Positions 43,494 through 54,594 are shown, numbered from the stretch's first letter. The stretch: DNA of 64,000 nt from Polynucleobacter sp. AP-Capit-er-40B-B4 (GCF_018882245.1 NZ_JACVOV010000002.1:124001-188000); one strand, 5' to 3'. Notes: generated by a model from the sequence alone, not told the origin. Program-made: numbers and translations.

Positions 43494-44858
43494 TTAATTA
43501 TGTCGCCCAATACCATGGTACTCAATGCCTAATTCTTGCATAGATATCGGCTCATAGAGGTTACGACCGTCAAAAATGATGGCACGCTTGAGTTTTTGCA
43601 TCAGAGAATCAAAGTCAGGAGTATGAAACACCTTCCACTCCGTCACAATCACTAGGGCGTCAGCATCATCTAAAGCAGACATCGGATCAGCGGTCATCGA
43701 CACTTGCTTGAGTCCTTCTGGATCTCCTTCAAAATCTAAATCAAGGCAATGTTTCGCTTCTGGCATAGCCACTGGATCGTAGGCCACAATCGTTGCGCCA
43801 CGCTTAACTAGCTCTTGAATAATCACGCGACTAGGTGCTTCACGCATATCATCAGTATTTGGTTTAAAGGCAAGACCCCACAAGGCAAACTTCATACCCT
43901 TCAAATCTTTGCCAAAACGCTTTTCGATCTTGTTCACTAATGTGTATTTTTGCAGCTCATTGACCGCCTCGACGGCATCGAGGATCTTCAAATCCCTGCC
44001 ATGCTCTTTAGCGGTTTTGGATAAGGCAGAAACATCCTTAGGAAAGCATGAACCACCATATCCGGTACCCGGATACAAAAAGCCGAAACCAATACGGGAG
44101 TCTGAACCAATGCCTTGGCGAACATGCTCAATGTCAGCACCCACTAAATCAGCCAAGTTAGCCAACTCATTCATAAAGGAAATGCGAGTTGCCAACATTG
44201 CATTGGCTGCGTATTTAGTCAGCTCAGCACTTTTCACATCCATGTAGTAAGTACGCTCATGGTTACGATTAAATGGGGCATAGAGTTTGCGCATTTGCTC
44301 TTTAGCACGCAACCCTGCAGGCGAGCTTTCAGTGCCAATCACAATGCGGTCAGGGCGCATAAAGTCTTCTACGGCAGCGCCTTCTTTGAGGAACTCTGGA
44401 TTAGAAACTACGGAACATAAGTCTGCAGGGAGCTTACGTTTTTCAAGCTCTTCGATAATGGCAGCATTTACTTTGTCAGCTGTACCTACGGGTACTGTCG
44501 ATTTATCAACAATGACTTTAGGGGTAGTCATGTGACGACCAATATTGCGTGCGGCTGCAACAACGTATTGCAAATCAGCTGAACCATCTTCATCCGGAGG
44601 TGTGCCTACGGCAATGAACTGAATATCGCCATGGGCAACAGAAGCAGCTATATCGGTAGAGAACTGCAAACGACCGGCAGCTCTGTTACGCTCAATCATC
44701 TCTTTAAGGCCTGGCTCATAAATAGGCACGCCACCAGAATTGAGAATCTCAATTTTTTTAGGATCAACGTCTACACAAAAAACTTTGTTACCTTGCTCGG
44801 CTAAACAAGCGCCAGTAACAAGACCAACGTAACCGCTACCGATGATGGTGACTTTCAA
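43494..44858 (-). CDS. ugd: UDP-glucose 6-dehydrogenase
   Basis: A 454-residue NAD-dependent enzyme that oxidises UDP-glucose to UDP-glucuronate. The Rossmann start is [20 protein letters not shown]; the catalytic Cys is in [20 protein letters not shown], and the C-terminal domain has [14 protein letters not shown] chose the TTG at 44858 (TTG-AAA-GTC-ACC), with GGAGAGAAAGA in front; an in-frame ATG at 44987 would add 43 residues before the Rossmann fold and lies inside lapB. UDP-glucuronate may feed surface polysaccharide or lipid A modification. The gene follows lapB by 19 nt. Confidence 0.93.
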   Translation of the reverse strand: MKVTIIGSGYVGLVTGACLAEQGNKVFCVDVDPKKIEILNSGGVPIYEPGLKEMIERNRAAGRLQFSTDIAASVAHGDIQFIAVGTPPDEDGSADLQYVVAAARNIGRHMTTPKVIVDKSTVPVGTADKVNAAIIEELEKRKLPADLCSVVSNPEFLKEGAAVEDFMRPDRIVIGTESSPAGLRAKEQMRKLYAPFNRNHERTYYMDVKSAELTKYAANAMLATRISFMNELANLADLVGADIEHVRQGIGSDSRIGFGFLYPGTGYGGSCFPKDVSALSKTAKEHGRDLKILDAVEAVNELQKYTLVNKIEKRFGKDLKGMKFALWGLAFKPNTDDMREAPSRVIIQELVKRGATIVAYDPVAMPEAKHCLDLDFEGDPEGLKQVSMTADPMSALDDADALVIVTEWKVFHTPDFDSLMQKLKRAIIFDGRNLYEPISMQELGIEYHGIGRHN

Positions 44859-44877
44859 TCTTTCTCTCCAAATTTCT

Positions 44878-46089
44878 TTACATTGAAGGACCGCTTGGAG
44901 CGGCACCCTCACTACGTCTTGGGGAATACGCTTCCCAATGATTACAGCCAGGACACTGCCAATAAAATCTTCGCGCCCTAAATCCACAATTACCGCAAGT
45001 GTAACGAGCCAAACTAGTCGTGCGCTGACGCAATAGATTCAGAATAGACTGCAGCTCTAATAATCTCTCTGGATTAGCGCTACCCTCCTCCAATGCAAGA
45101 CGGGTTTCAGCTAACTTTGACAAAGCAATTAAAGTCGGGGAATGCTGCATCACGTCAGACAACATGGCATTTGCAGCTTGGGGACCACGAATCTTCATAA
45201 GGTGCTTATGCACAATGTCTAATAACTCACCAGTAGCTTGAGTTTTAAGCAGCTCGCAAAGACGATCTAAACCTTCACTCTCTTTATTGATAGCCGCATG
45301 AGCCAACATCCAGCGGTCTGCCAATAAATGCATGTATGCAGGATGGGAATTGGCGACTATGCTCCAAGCCTCAATGGCTTGAGTGGGTCGATCCATCGCC
45401 ATTAAATAATCACCTTGCAAAATTAAAGCGCGAGCGTGATTAGGAACAGCCTGTAATGCACGTTGTATTGATTGCTCAGCATCAACTAAATCCTTGCGAC
45501 GCAAAGCTTCTTGGCCTAGCTCGCAATGAAATTGCGCAATCTCAGTATGGTGTGATTTACCCTGCAGACTTTCAAGCTCACTTGCAGCGATGATGGCTTT
45601 TTTCCAATCATGCTCAATTTGATACATCTCGAGCAAACTTTCTTTTGCTGGCTCGGCATATTTACCTGCGCCTACACGATTTAGCGATGCCTCTGCGCGA
45701 TCAAGCAAGCCCGCTCGCAAAAAGTCACGACCTAATTCATAAGCAGCATGATCACGATCACGCGGCTTGAGATCATCACGATTGGCTAAATGTTGATGCA
45801 CCTTAATCGCACGCTCAGTTTCACCGCGGCGACGGAATAAATTACCCAAAGAAAAATGCAGTTCAATCGTCTCTGGATCTAGTTGCGCAATTTTGACAAG
45901 TGTTTCAATCGCTTGATCAGGCTGCTCATTCAGTAACAGGCTTAGACCCTTAAAGGTAGAGCGCTGCTGACGCATGCGCTCACGCTCATCCATGCGATTC
46001 TCAAGACGCAAATCCCAACGCGCCGCCAACCAACCAATACCAAACATGACTGGTAACAACAACAGCCAAGATGTCGCTATCTGAATCAT
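44878..46089 (-). CDS. lapB: Lipopolysaccharide assembly protein LapB
   Basis: A 403-residue inner-membrane anchored TPR protein that regulates LPS synthesis by guiding FtsH to LpxC. One N-terminal helix ([20 protein letters not shown]) anchors it, TPR repeats fill residues 65-320, and a C-terminal rubredoxin-like zinc site has CGNCGF and CPGCNHW. The linked heptose genes and ugd fit an LPS role. A terminator lies just upstream, after ihfB, so lapB probably has its own promoter or relies on read-through. Confidence 0.93.
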   Translation of the reverse strand: MIQIATSWLLLLPVMFGIGWLAARWDLRLENRMDERERMRQQRSTFKGLSLLLNEQPDQAIETLVKIAQLDPETIELHFSLGNLFRRRGETERAIKVHQHLANRDDLKPRDRDHAAYELGRDFLRAGLLDRAEASLNRVGAGKYAEPAKESLLEMYQIEHDWKKAIIAASELESLQGKSHHTEIAQFHCELGQEALRRKDLVDAEQSIQRALQAVPNHARALILQGDYLMAMDRPTQAIEAWSIVANSHPAYMHLLADRWMLAHAAINKESEGLDRLCELLKTQATGELLDIVHKHLMKIRGPQAANAMLSDVMQHSPTLIALSKLAETRLALEEGSANPERLLELQSILNLLRQRTTSLARYTCGNCGFRARRFYWQCPGCNHWEAYSPRRSEGAAPSGPSM

Positions 46090-46107
46090 GATGTACAGAA
46101 TTTAAAT

Positions 46108-46130
46108 AAAAAAATGGCCCGAAAGGACCA
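46108..46130 (-). terminator. Rho-independent terminator after ihfB
   Basis: On the minus strand TGGTCC-TTTC-GGGCCA (6 bp with one G-T pair) is followed by seven T. It is short and probably only partly effective, between ihfB and lapB. Confidence 0.65.
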
Positions 46131-46149
46131 CTGAGGTTTAGCCTGAATC

Positions 46150-46494
46150 TTAGGCACCAGAACCCTCTTTGGGGCCCGCCTGCTTCAAAGGCTTGTAATC
46201 CACTCGCTCACGCAACTCTTTGCCAGGCTTAAAGTGAGGAACGCGTTTCTCTGGAATCAATACTTTCTCACCAGACTTTGGATTGCGACCAGTGCGCGCA
46301 GGACGGTGATGAAGTACGAAACTTCCAACGCCACGCAGCTCGATACGCTTGCCCTCAGCCAAGGCATGAGTCATTGTGTCCAGCAAAGTTTTTACCGCCA
46401 ACTCTACGTCCCTAGGCAAAAGCTGCGGAAACTGTTCCGCAAGGCTCTCTACTAGTTCGGAGCGGGTAATTGCTTGTTGCTCTTGATCTGTCAT
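46150..46494 (-). CDS. ihfB: Integration host factor beta subunit
   Basis: A 114-residue DNA-bending protein that pairs with IHF alpha. The HU/IHF fold is plain: [40 protein letters not shown] with the PxxGR arm ([20 protein letters not shown]) and [10 protein letters not shown] tail of about 15 residues ([14 protein letters not shown]) exceeds the E. coli length. It follows rpsA, the usual beta- and gammaproteobacterial order. Confidence 0.95.
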   Translation of the reverse strand: MTDQEQQAITRSELVESLAEQFPQLLPRDVELAVKTLLDTMTHALAEGKRIELRGVGSFVLHHRPARTGRNPKSGEKVLIPEKRVPHFKPGKELRERVDYKPLKQAGPKEGSGA

Positions 46495-46502
46495 GATCTA
46501 TC

Positions 46503-46540
46503 AATAAAAAATCGCCGCTCTCCAAATGGAAAGCGGCGAT
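46503..46540 (-). terminator. Rho-independent terminator after rpsA
   Basis: On the minus strand ATCGCCGCTTTCC-ATTT-GGAGAGCGGCGAT (13 bp with one G-T pair) is followed by TTTTTATT. It starts 7 nt after the rpsA stop. Some read-through into ihfB is likely, as ihfB has little upstream space. Confidence 0.88.
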
Positions 46541-46546
46541 ATTGAT

Positions 46547-48220
46547 TTAGCCTTGATTATCCAATTTTGCTTTTAACAAAGCGCCCAAATTGGTTGTGCC
46601 AGACTGCGCATCACCTTGGAGCTTGCTCATTGCATCTTGTTGATCAGAGCTGTCTTTTGCTTTGATTGAAAGATTGATAACACGTGACTTGCGATCAATG
46701 TTGATGATCATTGCAGTTACGCTATCGCCTTCTTTCAATACGTTACGTGCATCTTCAACGCGATCTGTTGAGATCTCAGAAGCACGTAAGTAAGCTTCAA
46801 CTTCATCAGCCAAGTGAATTGTTGCACCCTTAGCATCAACAGCTTTCACAGTACCAGTAACGAGGCTACCCTTGTCGCTGACAGATGTGTAGTTATTGAA
46901 TGGGTCGCCAGACAATTGCTTGATACCGAGAGAGATACGCTCTTTCTCAACATCGATTGCCAATACAGTGGCTTCAACTTCATCACCTTTTTTGTATTTC
47001 TTAACAGCTTCTTCGCCTGGCTCATTCCAAGAAAGGTCTGAGAGGTGAACTAAACCGTCGATACCACCAGGCAAGCCAATGAACACACCAAAGTCAGTAA
47101 TAGACTTGATTGCGCCAGTTAACTTGTCGCCTTTTTGTTGGGCACGTGAGAACTCTTCCCATGGATTAGCTTTGCACTGCTTGATGCCCAAGCTAATACG
47201 ACGCTTGTCTTCATCAATATCCAGAACCATTACTTCAACTTCAGTTCCTAATGCAGTAGCTTTGCTTGGAGCAACGTTCTTGTTAGTCCAGTCCATTTCA
47301 GAAACGTGTACCAAACCTTCGATACCAGATTCAATCTCAACGAATGCGCCGTAGTCAGTCAGGTTAGTCACCTTACCGAATAAACGGGTGTTTGGTGGGT
47401 AGCGACGAGCGATACCAACCCATGGATCATCACCAAGTTGTTTCACACCGAGTGAAACACGGTTCTTCTCTTGATCGAACTTCAAAATCTTGGCGGTAAC
47501 TTCTTGACCAACAGTCAACATCTCGCTTGGGTGACGCACACGACGCCATGCCAAGTCAGTGATATGCAAGAGGCCATCGATACCACCGAGGTCAACGAAT
47601 GCGCCGTAATCAGTGATGTTCTTAACAAGGCCAGTAACCACTGCACCTTCTTTAAGGTTAGACATCAACTTAGCACGCTCTTCACCTTGGCTAGCTTCAA
47701 CAACTGCACGACGTGACAACACTACGTTGTTACGCTTACGGTCGAGCTTGATAACCTTGAACTCCATCGTCTTACCTTCGTAAGGGCTGGTGTCTTTGAT
47801 TGGACGTGTATCAACGAGTGATCCAGGCAAGAATGCACGGATACCGTTAACCATAACTGTCAAGCCGCCTTTAACCTTACCAGTAACAGTACCGGTAACA
47901 ATCTCAGCTTGCTCGAGAGCTTTTTCCAAGTTCATCCATGATGCCAAGCGTTTCGCTTTATCACGGGAAAGGATTGTGTCGCCATAGCCGTTCTCTAGAG
48001 CGTCAATAGCAACAGAAACGAAATCGCCAGGAGCTACTTCAATCTCGCCAGCGTCGTTATGGAATTCTTCAACAGGAATAAACGCTTCAGACTTTAAGCC
48101 AGCGTTAACAACGACGAAGTTATGGTCGATGCGAAGAACTTCAGCCGAAATAACTTGGCCGGTCTTCATATTCGATCGGGTTAATGATTCTTCAAATAGT
48201 TCTGCAAATGATTCAGACAT
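46547..48220 (-). CDS. rpsA: Ribosomal protein S1
   Basis: A 557-residue RNA-binding protein of the 30S subunit, needed to load most mRNAs. It has six S1 OB-fold repeats (about 20-90, 105-170, 190-260, 275-348, 362-435, 450-520), recognisable from repeats such as [20 protein letters not shown] and [20 protein letters not shown]. The length equals that of E. coli. The ATG lacks a clear Shine-Dalgarno sequence and sits behind a hairpin, which fits the known autoregulation of S1. Confidence 0.98.
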   Translation of the reverse strand: MSESFAELFEESLTRSNMKTGQVISAEVLRIDHNFVVVNAGLKSEAFIPVEEFHNDAGEIEVAPGDFVSVAIDALENGYGDTILSRDKAKRLASWMNLEKALEQAEIVTGTVTGKVKGGLTVMVNGIRAFLPGSLVDTRPIKDTSPYEGKTMEFKVIKLDRKRNNVVLSRRAVVEASQGEERAKLMSNLKEGAVVTGLVKNITDYGAFVDLGGIDGLLHITDLAWRRVRHPSEMLTVGQEVTAKILKFDQEKNRVSLGVKQLGDDPWVGIARRYPPNTRLFGKVTNLTDYGAFVEIESGIEGLVHVSEMDWTNKNVAPSKATALGTEVEVMVLDIDEDKRRISLGIKQCKANPWEEFSRAQQKGDKLTGAIKSITDFGVFIGLPGGIDGLVHLSDLSWNEPGEEAVKKYKKGDEVEATVLAIDVEKERISLGIKQLSGDPFNNYTSVSDKGSLVTGTVKAVDAKGATIHLADEVEAYLRASEISTDRVEDARNVLKEGDSVTAMIINIDRKSRVINLSIKAKDSSDQQDAMSKLQGDAQSGTTNLGALLKAKLDNQG

Positions 48221-48363
48221 GTGTATTCACTTTGTGCCGCCAGAAGGCCTGACGGGTTAGGTTAAAAAAGTCTCAGAGAAACACGCTAATGAAAAGGTCG
48301 CGTTGTGGAGTTTCTTAAGACGCCAAAACTACTACTTACAACTCACTACAACTACTTACAAAA
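48221..48363 (-). promoter_or_regulatory. rpsA leader with hairpin and no Shine-Dalgarno sequence
   Basis: 143 nt between cmk and rpsA. On the minus strand a 7-bp hairpin CCGTCAG-GCCTT-CTGGCGG (48237-48255) lies 16 nt before the ATG, with CACAAAGTGAATACAC between them and no GGAG-like element. A structured leader without a Shine-Dalgarno sequence is known for E. coli rpsA, where S1 represses its own translation. The upstream part has an 11-nt repeat (ACTACTTACAA at 48331 and 48351 on plus). Confidence 0.45.
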
Positions 48364-49026
48364 CTAAGCGATTGCAGATTGGTACCAATCTAAAACCGTC
48401 TTAACTGCTTGATCTATCGATAAATCTGAGGTTTCAAGCACTTTTGCACCATCTGCAACCAACAAGGGTGCGGTACCTCTACTACTATCTCTGGCATCGC
48501 GCTCTTGCAAATCTTGCAGCAAGTCCTCAAGTTTAGCAGAAATTCCCTTAGCTATCAATTGCTTATAGCGACGCTCGGCTCTGGCAGAGGCTGTTGCAGT
48601 CAAGAAAACCTTTAAAAGTGCATCCGGGAATATGACACTCGCCATATCTCTGCCATCAGCTACCAAGCCTGGAAATTGACGAAAACTGCGTTGCAGACCC
48701 ACTAAAGCAGACCTAACCTCAGGGTGAACAGCCAAAGCGGAGGCTCTTAAGCCGATAGTTTCTGTACGAATAGCCTCAGTTACATCCTCGCTATTGAGAA
48801 AAATCTGACTATTTTTGAATGAAATCAATAACTTAGGGACTAAAAGGCCTAATTCTGGGCCATTTTTGACATCAATTCCCTGCTTTTCACTGGCTAAAGC
48901 CACTAGACGATAAAGGGCCCCGCTATCCAAATAATGAAATCCCAGTTTTTCCGCCACCAGGGAAGCTACCGTACCTTTACCTGAGGCGGTAGGTCCATCA
49001 ATTGCAATGACTGGGGGAAGACTCAT
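48364..49026 (-). CDS. cmk: Cytidylate kinase
   Basis: A 220-residue enzyme that phosphorylates CMP and dCMP. The P-loop is [20 protein letters not shown], followed by [18 protein letters not shown] and [20 protein letters not shown], with the basic [13 protein letters not shown] lid. It follows aroA by 14 nt, in the aroA-cmk-rpsA order typical for proteobacteria. Confidence 0.97.
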   Translation of the reverse strand: MSLPPVIAIDGPTASGKGTVASLVAEKLGFHYLDSGALYRLVALASEKQGIDVKNGPELGLLVPKLLISFKNSQIFLNSEDVTEAIRTETIGLRASALAVHPEVRSALVGLQRSFRQFPGLVADGRDMASVIFPDALLKVFLTATASARAERRYKQLIAKGISAKLEDLLQDLQERDARDSSRGTAPLLVADGAKVLETSDLSIDQAVKTVLDWYQSAIA

Positions 49027-49040
49027 AAATGGGATTTAAA

Positions 49041-50369
49041 TTAGCTCACGACTTTCGCGAACTCCGCGAAATACGTTGGAAAAGTTTTTGCTACGCAATT
49101 GGGATCGTTAATCTTGAGTGCATTCGGGCCAAATGCAGCAAGCGAAAAACACATCGCCATACGATGATCATCGTAAGTGTCAATGCCTTCAGCTGGTGAC
49201 TTCCAATCGCTTGGTGAGGGTGGTGCTTGCACAACAATGTAGTCAGCACCTTCTTCAACGATAGCGCCAACTTTTTTCAATTCTTTTGCCATTGCTGCAA
49301 TACGATCCGTTTCTTTTACGCGCCAACTTGCAATATTATTTAAACGCGTTGGGCCGTCAGCAAACAGAGCAGCAACAGCAAGCGTCATTGCTGCATCTGG
49401 AATTTCTGTGCAATCAATCGTGATGCCATTGAGTTTGCCATTGGCATTTTTCACGCCAGATACTTCAATCCAATCTTCGCCAGCATTAATCTTGGCGCCC
49501 ATTAGCGAGAGTGCGTCTGCAAATGCCACATCACCCTGAATGCTGTCTTTACCAACGCCCAATACCTTCACAGGGCCACTGCCAATAGCGCCGAGAGCCA
49601 AGAAGTAGGAAGCTGAAGAGGCATCGCCCTCTACAGATAACTGGCCAGGACTCTTATAAACAGAGTCTGAAGTTTTTGCTGGAATAACAAAAGATTGCAT
49701 ATCAGGGCAAGCAACAATCACGCCAAAGCGCGCCATCAACTTCAAAGTGATATCAATGTAAGGGCGAGAAATGAGTTCGCCAACCACTTCAATGCGAACA
49801 GGCTCTGATGCCACTAAAGGCAAAGCCATTAGTAGAGCCGTTAAGAACTGGCTCGATACATCGCCACGCACCTTAACAACATCTTTGATTTGAATGTTCG
49901 CCGCTAAGATTTTGATCGGCGGATAGCCCTCTTGTAATTCGTAATCAATCTTTGCGCCCACTTGGCGTAAGCCATCCACTAAATCCCGAATCGGTCTTTC
50001 GTGCATGCGGGCAACACCAGATAATCGGTAGTTACCACCTTGCATTGCTAAAGCGGCTGTTAATGGACGCATCGCAGTGCCTGCATTCCCCATAAAGAGA
50101 TCGGCTTCTTGCGCCGGAAACTTGCCACCACAACCCTCCACCACGCACACTTGATTGGGCTGATCAGTAACCGTTAACCCCAGCTGGCGTAAAGCACTGC
50201 GCATTACCTGGGTGTCATCGGCATCCAATAAGTTCTTTAAGGTGGTAGTTCCAGATGAGAGCGCAGCCAATAAGAGCGCTCGATTTGAGATGCTCTTTGA
50301 GCCCGGCAACACAATCGAACCTTGCGCCCGTTTAAATGGGCCAACAGTAATGTCTGGCAAGCTGCTCAT
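49041..50369 (-). CDS. aroA: 3-phosphoshikimate 1-carboxyvinyltransferase (EPSP synthase)
   Basis: A 442-residue enzyme of the shikimate pathway that joins PEP to shikimate 3-phosphate. [20 protein letters not shown], the class I motif [37 protein letters not shown], and the C-terminal [16 protein letters not shown] are clear. The NAGTAMRPL motif is that of class I, glyphosate-sensitive enzymes. The ATG shares one base with the tyrA stop (TAATG). Confidence 0.97.
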   Translation of the reverse strand: MSSLPDITVGPFKRAQGSIVLPGSKSISNRALLLAALSSGTTTLKNLLDADDTQVMRSALRQLGLTVTDQPNQVCVVEGCGGKFPAQEADLFMGNAGTAMRPLTAALAMQGGNYRLSGVARMHERPIRDLVDGLRQVGAKIDYELQEGYPPIKILAANIQIKDVVKVRGDVSSQFLTALLMALPLVASEPVRIEVVGELISRPYIDITLKLMARFGVIVACPDMQSFVIPAKTSDSVYKSPGQLSVEGDASSASYFLALGAIGSGPVKVLGVGKDSIQGDVAFADALSLMGAKINAGEDWIEVSGVKNANGKLNGITIDCTEIPDAAMTLAVAALFADGPTRLNNIASWRVKETDRIAAMAKELKKVGAIVEEGADYIVVQAPPSPSDWKSPAEGIDTYDDHRMAMCFSLAAFGPNALKINDPNCVAKTFPTYFAEFAKVVS

Positions 50370-51250
50370 TAAAGTGCGTCCAAGTCTTGACGTGCTTTGC
50401 TCGCCTTATTGAATAATTTCTCTAAACCTGCGCCATCGCTATCTGCAACGAGTTTACGTAGATGGTTCACGATGAGCAAATATTGATCCAACTCCTTCAG
50501 GATGGCAGTGCGATTGCCCAAGCAAATATCTCGCCACATCTCTGGGCTTGATGCAGCAATGCGCGTGAAATCCTTAAACCCAGCGCCAACATGACTTAAC
50601 TTTTGATCGGCATCTTCAGAGTTCACAACACTAGCCATCAACGCATAAGACAGAATATGTGGGAGGTGAGATACGGCTGCATAAATCGCATCGTGCTGTA
50701 CAACACCAATCTTTTTCACTTCGGAGCCAACAGACTCCCAGAACCCAATAATTAAAGCCGTATCTTCAGGTGAGTTTTCTTGAAGCGGGCAAATAATAGT
50801 TTGCTTGCCCTGAAATAAATCAGCCTTAGCAGCTGCTGCACCATGCTGAGCGCCACCAGCTATCGGGTGCGCCGGCACAAATTGGCACGCCTTTTTACCC
50901 AACACCTCTTTGGCGGCCAAAATAACATCGCCTTTAGTGCTACCAGCATCGGTAATCATCGTGCGTGGTTCAAGATGTGGTTCAAGTACCTCAAAGGCTG
51001 CGCGCATTTGTGCCACTGGCACACAAAGCACAATCACATCAGATTGTTTTGCTGCCTCAACTAAATCCACTACACCATCAATCGCACCTATCTTTTGCGC
51101 TTGATCTAAATTTTCTTTGCTGCGACCAACACCCAAAACTTTAGTAACAACACCAGCTTTTTTTAAAGCCAAACCCAATGAGGCGCCAATTAAACCAACG
51201 CCAACAATGGTGACAGTACCGTAATTACTAGCTGGATTAATAATGGTCAT
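50369..51250 (-). CDS. tyrA: Prephenate dehydrogenase
   Basis: A 293-residue NAD(P)-dependent enzyme that converts prephenate to 4-hydroxyphenylpyruvate for tyrosine. The Rossmann motif is [20 protein letters not shown], followed by [20 protein letters not shown] and [20 protein letters not shown] with the conserved His and Gly. There is no chorismate mutase domain, unlike E. coli TyrA. It is coupled to aroA; hisC lies 15 nt upstream. Confidence 0.95.
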   Translation of the reverse strand: MTIINPASNYGTVTIVGVGLIGASLGLALKKAGVVTKVLGVGRSKENLDQAQKIGAIDGVVDLVEAAKQSDVIVLCVPVAQMRAAFEVLEPHLEPRTMITDAGSTKGDVILAAKEVLGKKACQFVPAHPIAGGAQHGAAAAKADLFQGKQTIICPLQENSPEDTALIIGFWESVGSEVKKIGVVQHDAIYAAVSHLPHILSYALMASVVNSEDADQKLSHVGAGFKDFTRIAASSPEMWRDICLGNRTAILKELDQYLLIVNHLRKLVADSDGAGLEKLFNKASKARQDLDAL

Positions 51251-51265
51251 GAGTATTTTTTATTC

Positions 51266-52384
51266 TTAAGCCAAGATTGCTTTTAAGGCATCGATAAAGG
51301 CCGCATTCTCTTCAGGCAAGCCAATCGAGATTCTCAACCACTGCGGCAATCCATAGTTACCCACTGGGCGAACAATGATGCCGCGCTTGAGTAAAGCTAA
51401 ATTGATGCGCGCGCCCGCTTGATCATCATCACCCACCTTCACCAGAACAAAGTTTCCAGCAGATGGTAAATACTTCAAGCCCAGCTCATCAAATGCTTTT
51501 GTCAGCTGACTATAGCCTGCACGGTTCAGCTCAAATCCTTGCTGCAAGAATTCTTTATCTTGGAACGCCGCAATCGCTGCAGCTTGAGCAAGGCTATTTA
51601 CATTAAATGGCTGACGAATGCGGTTGAGCAAGTCCGTTAAGTGAGGTTGGGCAACACCATAACCAATGCGTAATCCAGCCAAGCCATAGGCCTTAGAAAA
51701 ACTACGCGACAAAATCATATTTGGAAACCGCTTAACCCAAGCAATCGCATCGTAGCGCTGCTCTGGACTGAGGTACTCGTTATAAGCCTCATCAAGCACC
51801 ACCACAACATTAGGTGGCACTGCTGCCAAAAAGTCTTCAATCTCTTTGGCGTGCAAATAGCTACCTGTCGGATTATTTGGATTAGCTACAAAGACAAGTT
51901 TCGCTTTATCGCCAGATGACTTAATTGCCGCTAACATCGCCGGTAAGTCATGTCCATAATTAGCAGTAGCTGCAACTTCAATTGCCTTTGCGCCAACTGC
52001 CTGTGTTGCCAACGGATAAACAGCAAAAGCATGTTTAGAGAAAATCACCTCATCACCAGCCTGCGCAACAGCACGTGCCGCTAACTCCAGAATGTCATTG
52101 CTACCGTTACCTAAGGTGATCCAATCTGTTGGAACACCTAAGCGTGCAGCTAAGACATTTTTAAGTTCAAAACCATTGGAATCTGGATAGCGACCCAAAT
52201 CACTTGCCGCTTTGAGCATGGCATCTTGAGCAGACTTTGGCATACCCAATGGATTTTCATTGGAAGCCAATTTAACGATCTTGCTTTCATCCAAGCCATA
52301 TTCACGCGCAACTTCACTAATCGGTCGCCCTCCAACATAAGGGGCAATCGCATGAATGTGTTTTAAACCAATCTTAGATGTCAT
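51266..52384 (-). CDS. hisC: Histidinol-phosphate/aromatic aminotransferase
   Basis: A 372-residue PLP aminotransferase of the HisC family. LASNENPLGMPKSAQDAMLK, VFVANPNNPTGSYLHAKEIE, VVLDEAYNEYLS, and the PLP-lysine site LSRSFSKAYGLAGLRIGYGV are clear, with the C-terminal RPVGNYGLPQWLRISIG. Placed between pheA and tyrA it is probably the enzyme that transaminates phenylpyruvate, 4-hydroxyphenylpyruvate and perhaps histidinol phosphate. Both activities are known in this family. Confidence 0.93.
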   Translation of the reverse strand: MTSKIGLKHIHAIAPYVGGRPISEVAREYGLDESKIVKLASNENPLGMPKSAQDAMLKAASDLGRYPDSNGFELKNVLAARLGVPTDWITLGNGSNDILELAARAVAQAGDEVIFSKHAFAVYPLATQAVGAKAIEVAATANYGHDLPAMLAAIKSSGDKAKLVFVANPNNPTGSYLHAKEIEDFLAAVPPNVVVVLDEAYNEYLSPEQRYDAIAWVKRFPNMILSRSFSKAYGLAGLRIGYGVAQPHLTDLLNRIRQPFNVNSLAQAAAIAAFQDKEFLQQGFELNRAGYSQLTKAFDELGLKYLPSAGNFVLVKVGDDDQAGARINLALLKRGIIVRPVGNYGLPQWLRISIGLPEENAAFIDALKAILA

Positions 52385-52417
52385 TCGATTTACTAGTGAA
52401 TTTGAATTTTTACGAAA

Positions 52418-53497
52418 TCACGCAGAGTGTGGATAGGAGCCTAGATTCTTATAAAAAGCAGCGACGCCCTTCAGCTCTTCAAGCGCCTTCACTACTTTCT
52501 CATCATCCGTATGGCCGGCAATATCAATGTAGAAGTGATATTCCCAAGTGCCTTTGCGTGCAGGGCGAGACTCGAAACGATTCATCGAGACGCCATGCTT
52601 AGCCAAAGGCGCCAACAAGCGATGAACAGCACCAGGCTGGTTATCTACCGAGAGCACCAATGAAGTCTGATCTTTGCCAGTTGGCTGACATGCATAGCTA
52701 CCAACCACTACGAAACGAGTGCGGTTATGAGGATCATCCTGAATTTGCGCAGCAACAGCCTGAAGGCCGTAAGCTTCTTGCGCAGGATCACCTGCAATAG
52801 CAGCTAATGATGGATCTGCGGCCGCCATGCGTGCTGCCTCAGCATTACTACTCACCGCTTGACGCTTAAGTTGTGGAGCATGAACACTTAACCACTGCTG
52901 GCATTGAGCCAAGGCCTGAGCATGCGCGCACACTGTTGTCACACCATCCAAATTGCCACTCTTCGTTAAAAGGTGATGACGAATCGGTAACACCACTTCG
53001 CCACTAATACGCATTGAAGAGTCCAGCAACAAATCTAATGTGCGAGAAATTGCACCTTCACTAGAGTTTTCTACGGGCACAACACCGAACTGTGCCGCAC
53101 CTTTTTCTACCGCTTTGAAAACTTCATCCAAGCTCGCACAAGGCAAGCCAGCAATGGAGTGGCCAAAATAGGTTTGTGCAGCCTGCTCAGAAAATGTTCC
53201 AACTGGACCAAGATAAGCAATTGTTTGGCGAGCCTCTAAAGCCCTACAAGCCGACATCACCTCGCGCCAAATAGCAGCTATGCCATCCGGCAGCAATGGG
53301 CCTTTATTAATTTCTTGTAAACGCGCTACCACTTGGCGCTCACGTTCAGGACGGAAGACTGGCGAAGCGAATCCACCTTTGACGTGACCAACTTCTTGCG
53401 CAGCTTTAGCACGCTGAGTCAGTAAATCTAAAATCTGTGCATCGAGTGCGTCAATTTTTTCGCGCAAGGGAGCTAAACGCTGTTCTTCAGTACTCAT
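52418..53497 (-). CDS. pheA: Bifunctional chorismate mutase/prephenate dehydratase (P-protein)
   Basis: A 359-residue enzyme for phenylalanine synthesis. An AroQ-type chorismate mutase occupies residues 1-90 (LREKIDALDAQILDLLTQRA), the prephenate dehydratase about 93-270 (IAYLGPVGTFSEQAAQTYFG, VPVENSSEGAISRTLDLLLD, and NRTRFVVVGS, the catalytic Thr-Arg-Phe), and an ACT regulatory domain 275-359 (TSLVLSVDNQPGAVHRLLAP, FESRPARKGTWEYHFYIDIA), giving phenylalanine feedback. Coupled to serC through TAATG. Confidence 0.96.
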   Translation of the reverse strand: MSTEEQRLAPLREKIDALDAQILDLLTQRAKAAQEVGHVKGGFASPVFRPERERQVVARLQEINKGPLLPDGIAAIWREVMSACRALEARQTIAYLGPVGTFSEQAAQTYFGHSIAGLPCASLDEVFKAVEKGAAQFGVVPVENSSEGAISRTLDLLLDSSMRISGEVVLPIRHHLLTKSGNLDGVTTVCAHAQALAQCQQWLSVHAPQLKRQAVSSNAEAARMAAADPSLAAIAGDPAQEAYGLQAVAAQIQDDPHNRTRFVVVGSYACQPTGKDQTSLVLSVDNQPGAVHRLLAPLAKHGVSMNRFESRPARKGTWEYHFYIDIAGHTDDEKVVKALEELKGVAAFYKNLGSYPHSA

Positions 53498-54594
53498 TAA
53501 GCCCGCCTTTCAAAGTCACGCATAAATTCAATCAAGGCTTTTACACCTTCGATAGGCATGGCGTTATAAATACTGGCACGCATGCCGCCTGCAGCCTTAT
53601 GACCACGTAAGGCAACCAAACCAGCTGCATTTGATTGCGCTAAAAACTCTGCATTTAAATTTTCATCTTTTAAGAAGAATGTCACATTCATGCGTGAGCG
53701 ATATTCTTTGGTGACGCGATTTTCATACAGACTACTTTGATCTAAAAAGTTATAGAGTAATTCCGCTTTTTCTTGATTGCGTTTTTCAATCGCCTTCACG
53801 CCGCCTTGCTTGAGCAACCACTTGAAGCCTAGGCCAGCCATATAGATGGAGAACGTAGGCGGGGTATTAATCATGGACTGCGTATTGGACTGCACTGCCC
53901 AATCCCAAATTGTTGGGGTAATGCCCATGCTGTGACCAATTAAGTCTTTGCGCACAATCACAATCGTTACGCCTGACGGGCCAATATTCTTTTGGGCTCC
54001 ACCAAACCAAACGGCGCACTTGTTCACATCCATCTCTTTAGACAGAATGTTGCTAGAGATATCGGCAACCAGTGGAATATTGCCGACATCTGGCACATCT
54101 GGAAATTCAACACCGCCAATAGTTTCATTGGCGCAGTAATGCACGTAAGCAGCATCGCTCGATAGTTGCCAAGTGGCTCTAGCAGGAATCGTATTAAATT
54201 TTTCAGCAGCAGAAGATGCAGCTAAATTTGCCGTTCCGTACTTCTGCGCTTCTTTAAATGATTTTTCTGACCAAACACCGGTTACCAAGAAATCTGCCTT
54301 GGGGCCGTTCTTAGCGAGAGGCATCAGATTCATTGGAATCGCTGCATTTTGACCAAGACCACCGCCTTGCAAAAGCAAGATCTCATAAGAGTCAGGAATG
54401 TTCATGAGCGTACGAAGATCCTGAATGACTTCTTCATACACTTCCATAAACTCTTTACTGCGATGGCTGATCTCCATCACGCTAGTGCCAAGTCCGCGCC
54501 AGTTGAGCATCTCATCGGCAGCCTGCTTCAACACCTCTTCAGGCAAAGTAGCAGGCCCCGCAGCGAAATTAAAAATGCGGCGGTCAAAAGTCAT
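53497..54594 (-). CDS. serC: Phosphoserine aminotransferase
   Basis: A 365-residue PLP enzyme that makes phosphoserine, and also acts in pyridoxal phosphate synthesis. It begins RIFNFAAGPATLPEEVLKQA and contains MEISHRSKEFMEVYEEVIQD, LLLQGGGLGQNAAIPMNLM, and the PLP-lysine region VWFGGAQKNIGPSGVTIVIV. It comes between gyrA and pheA, as in many betaproteobacteria. Confidence 0.97.
   Translation of the reverse strand: MTFDRRIFNFAAGPATLPEEVLKQAADEMLNWRGLGTSVMEISHRSKEFMEVYEEVIQDLRTLMNIPDSYEILLLQGGGLGQNAAIPMNLMPLAKNGPKADFLVTGVWSEKSFKEAQKYGTANLAASSAAEKFNTIPARATWQLSSDAAYVHYCANETIGGVEFPDVPDVGNIPLVADISSNILSKEMDVNKCAVWFGGAQKNIGPSGVTIVIVRKDLIGHSMGITPTIWDWAVQSNTQSMINTPPTFSIYMAGLGFKWLLKQGGVKAIEKRNQEKAELLYNFLDQSSLYENRVTKEYRSRMNVTFFLKDENLNAEFLAQSNAAGLVALRGHKAAGGMRASIYNAMPIEGVKALIEFMRDFERRA

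Noticed and set aside
48331..48361. An 11-nt direct repeat (ACTACTTACAA) in the rpsA leader
   Set aside because: Only two copies, AT-rich and short; not enough to call a protein-binding site or a repeat family.
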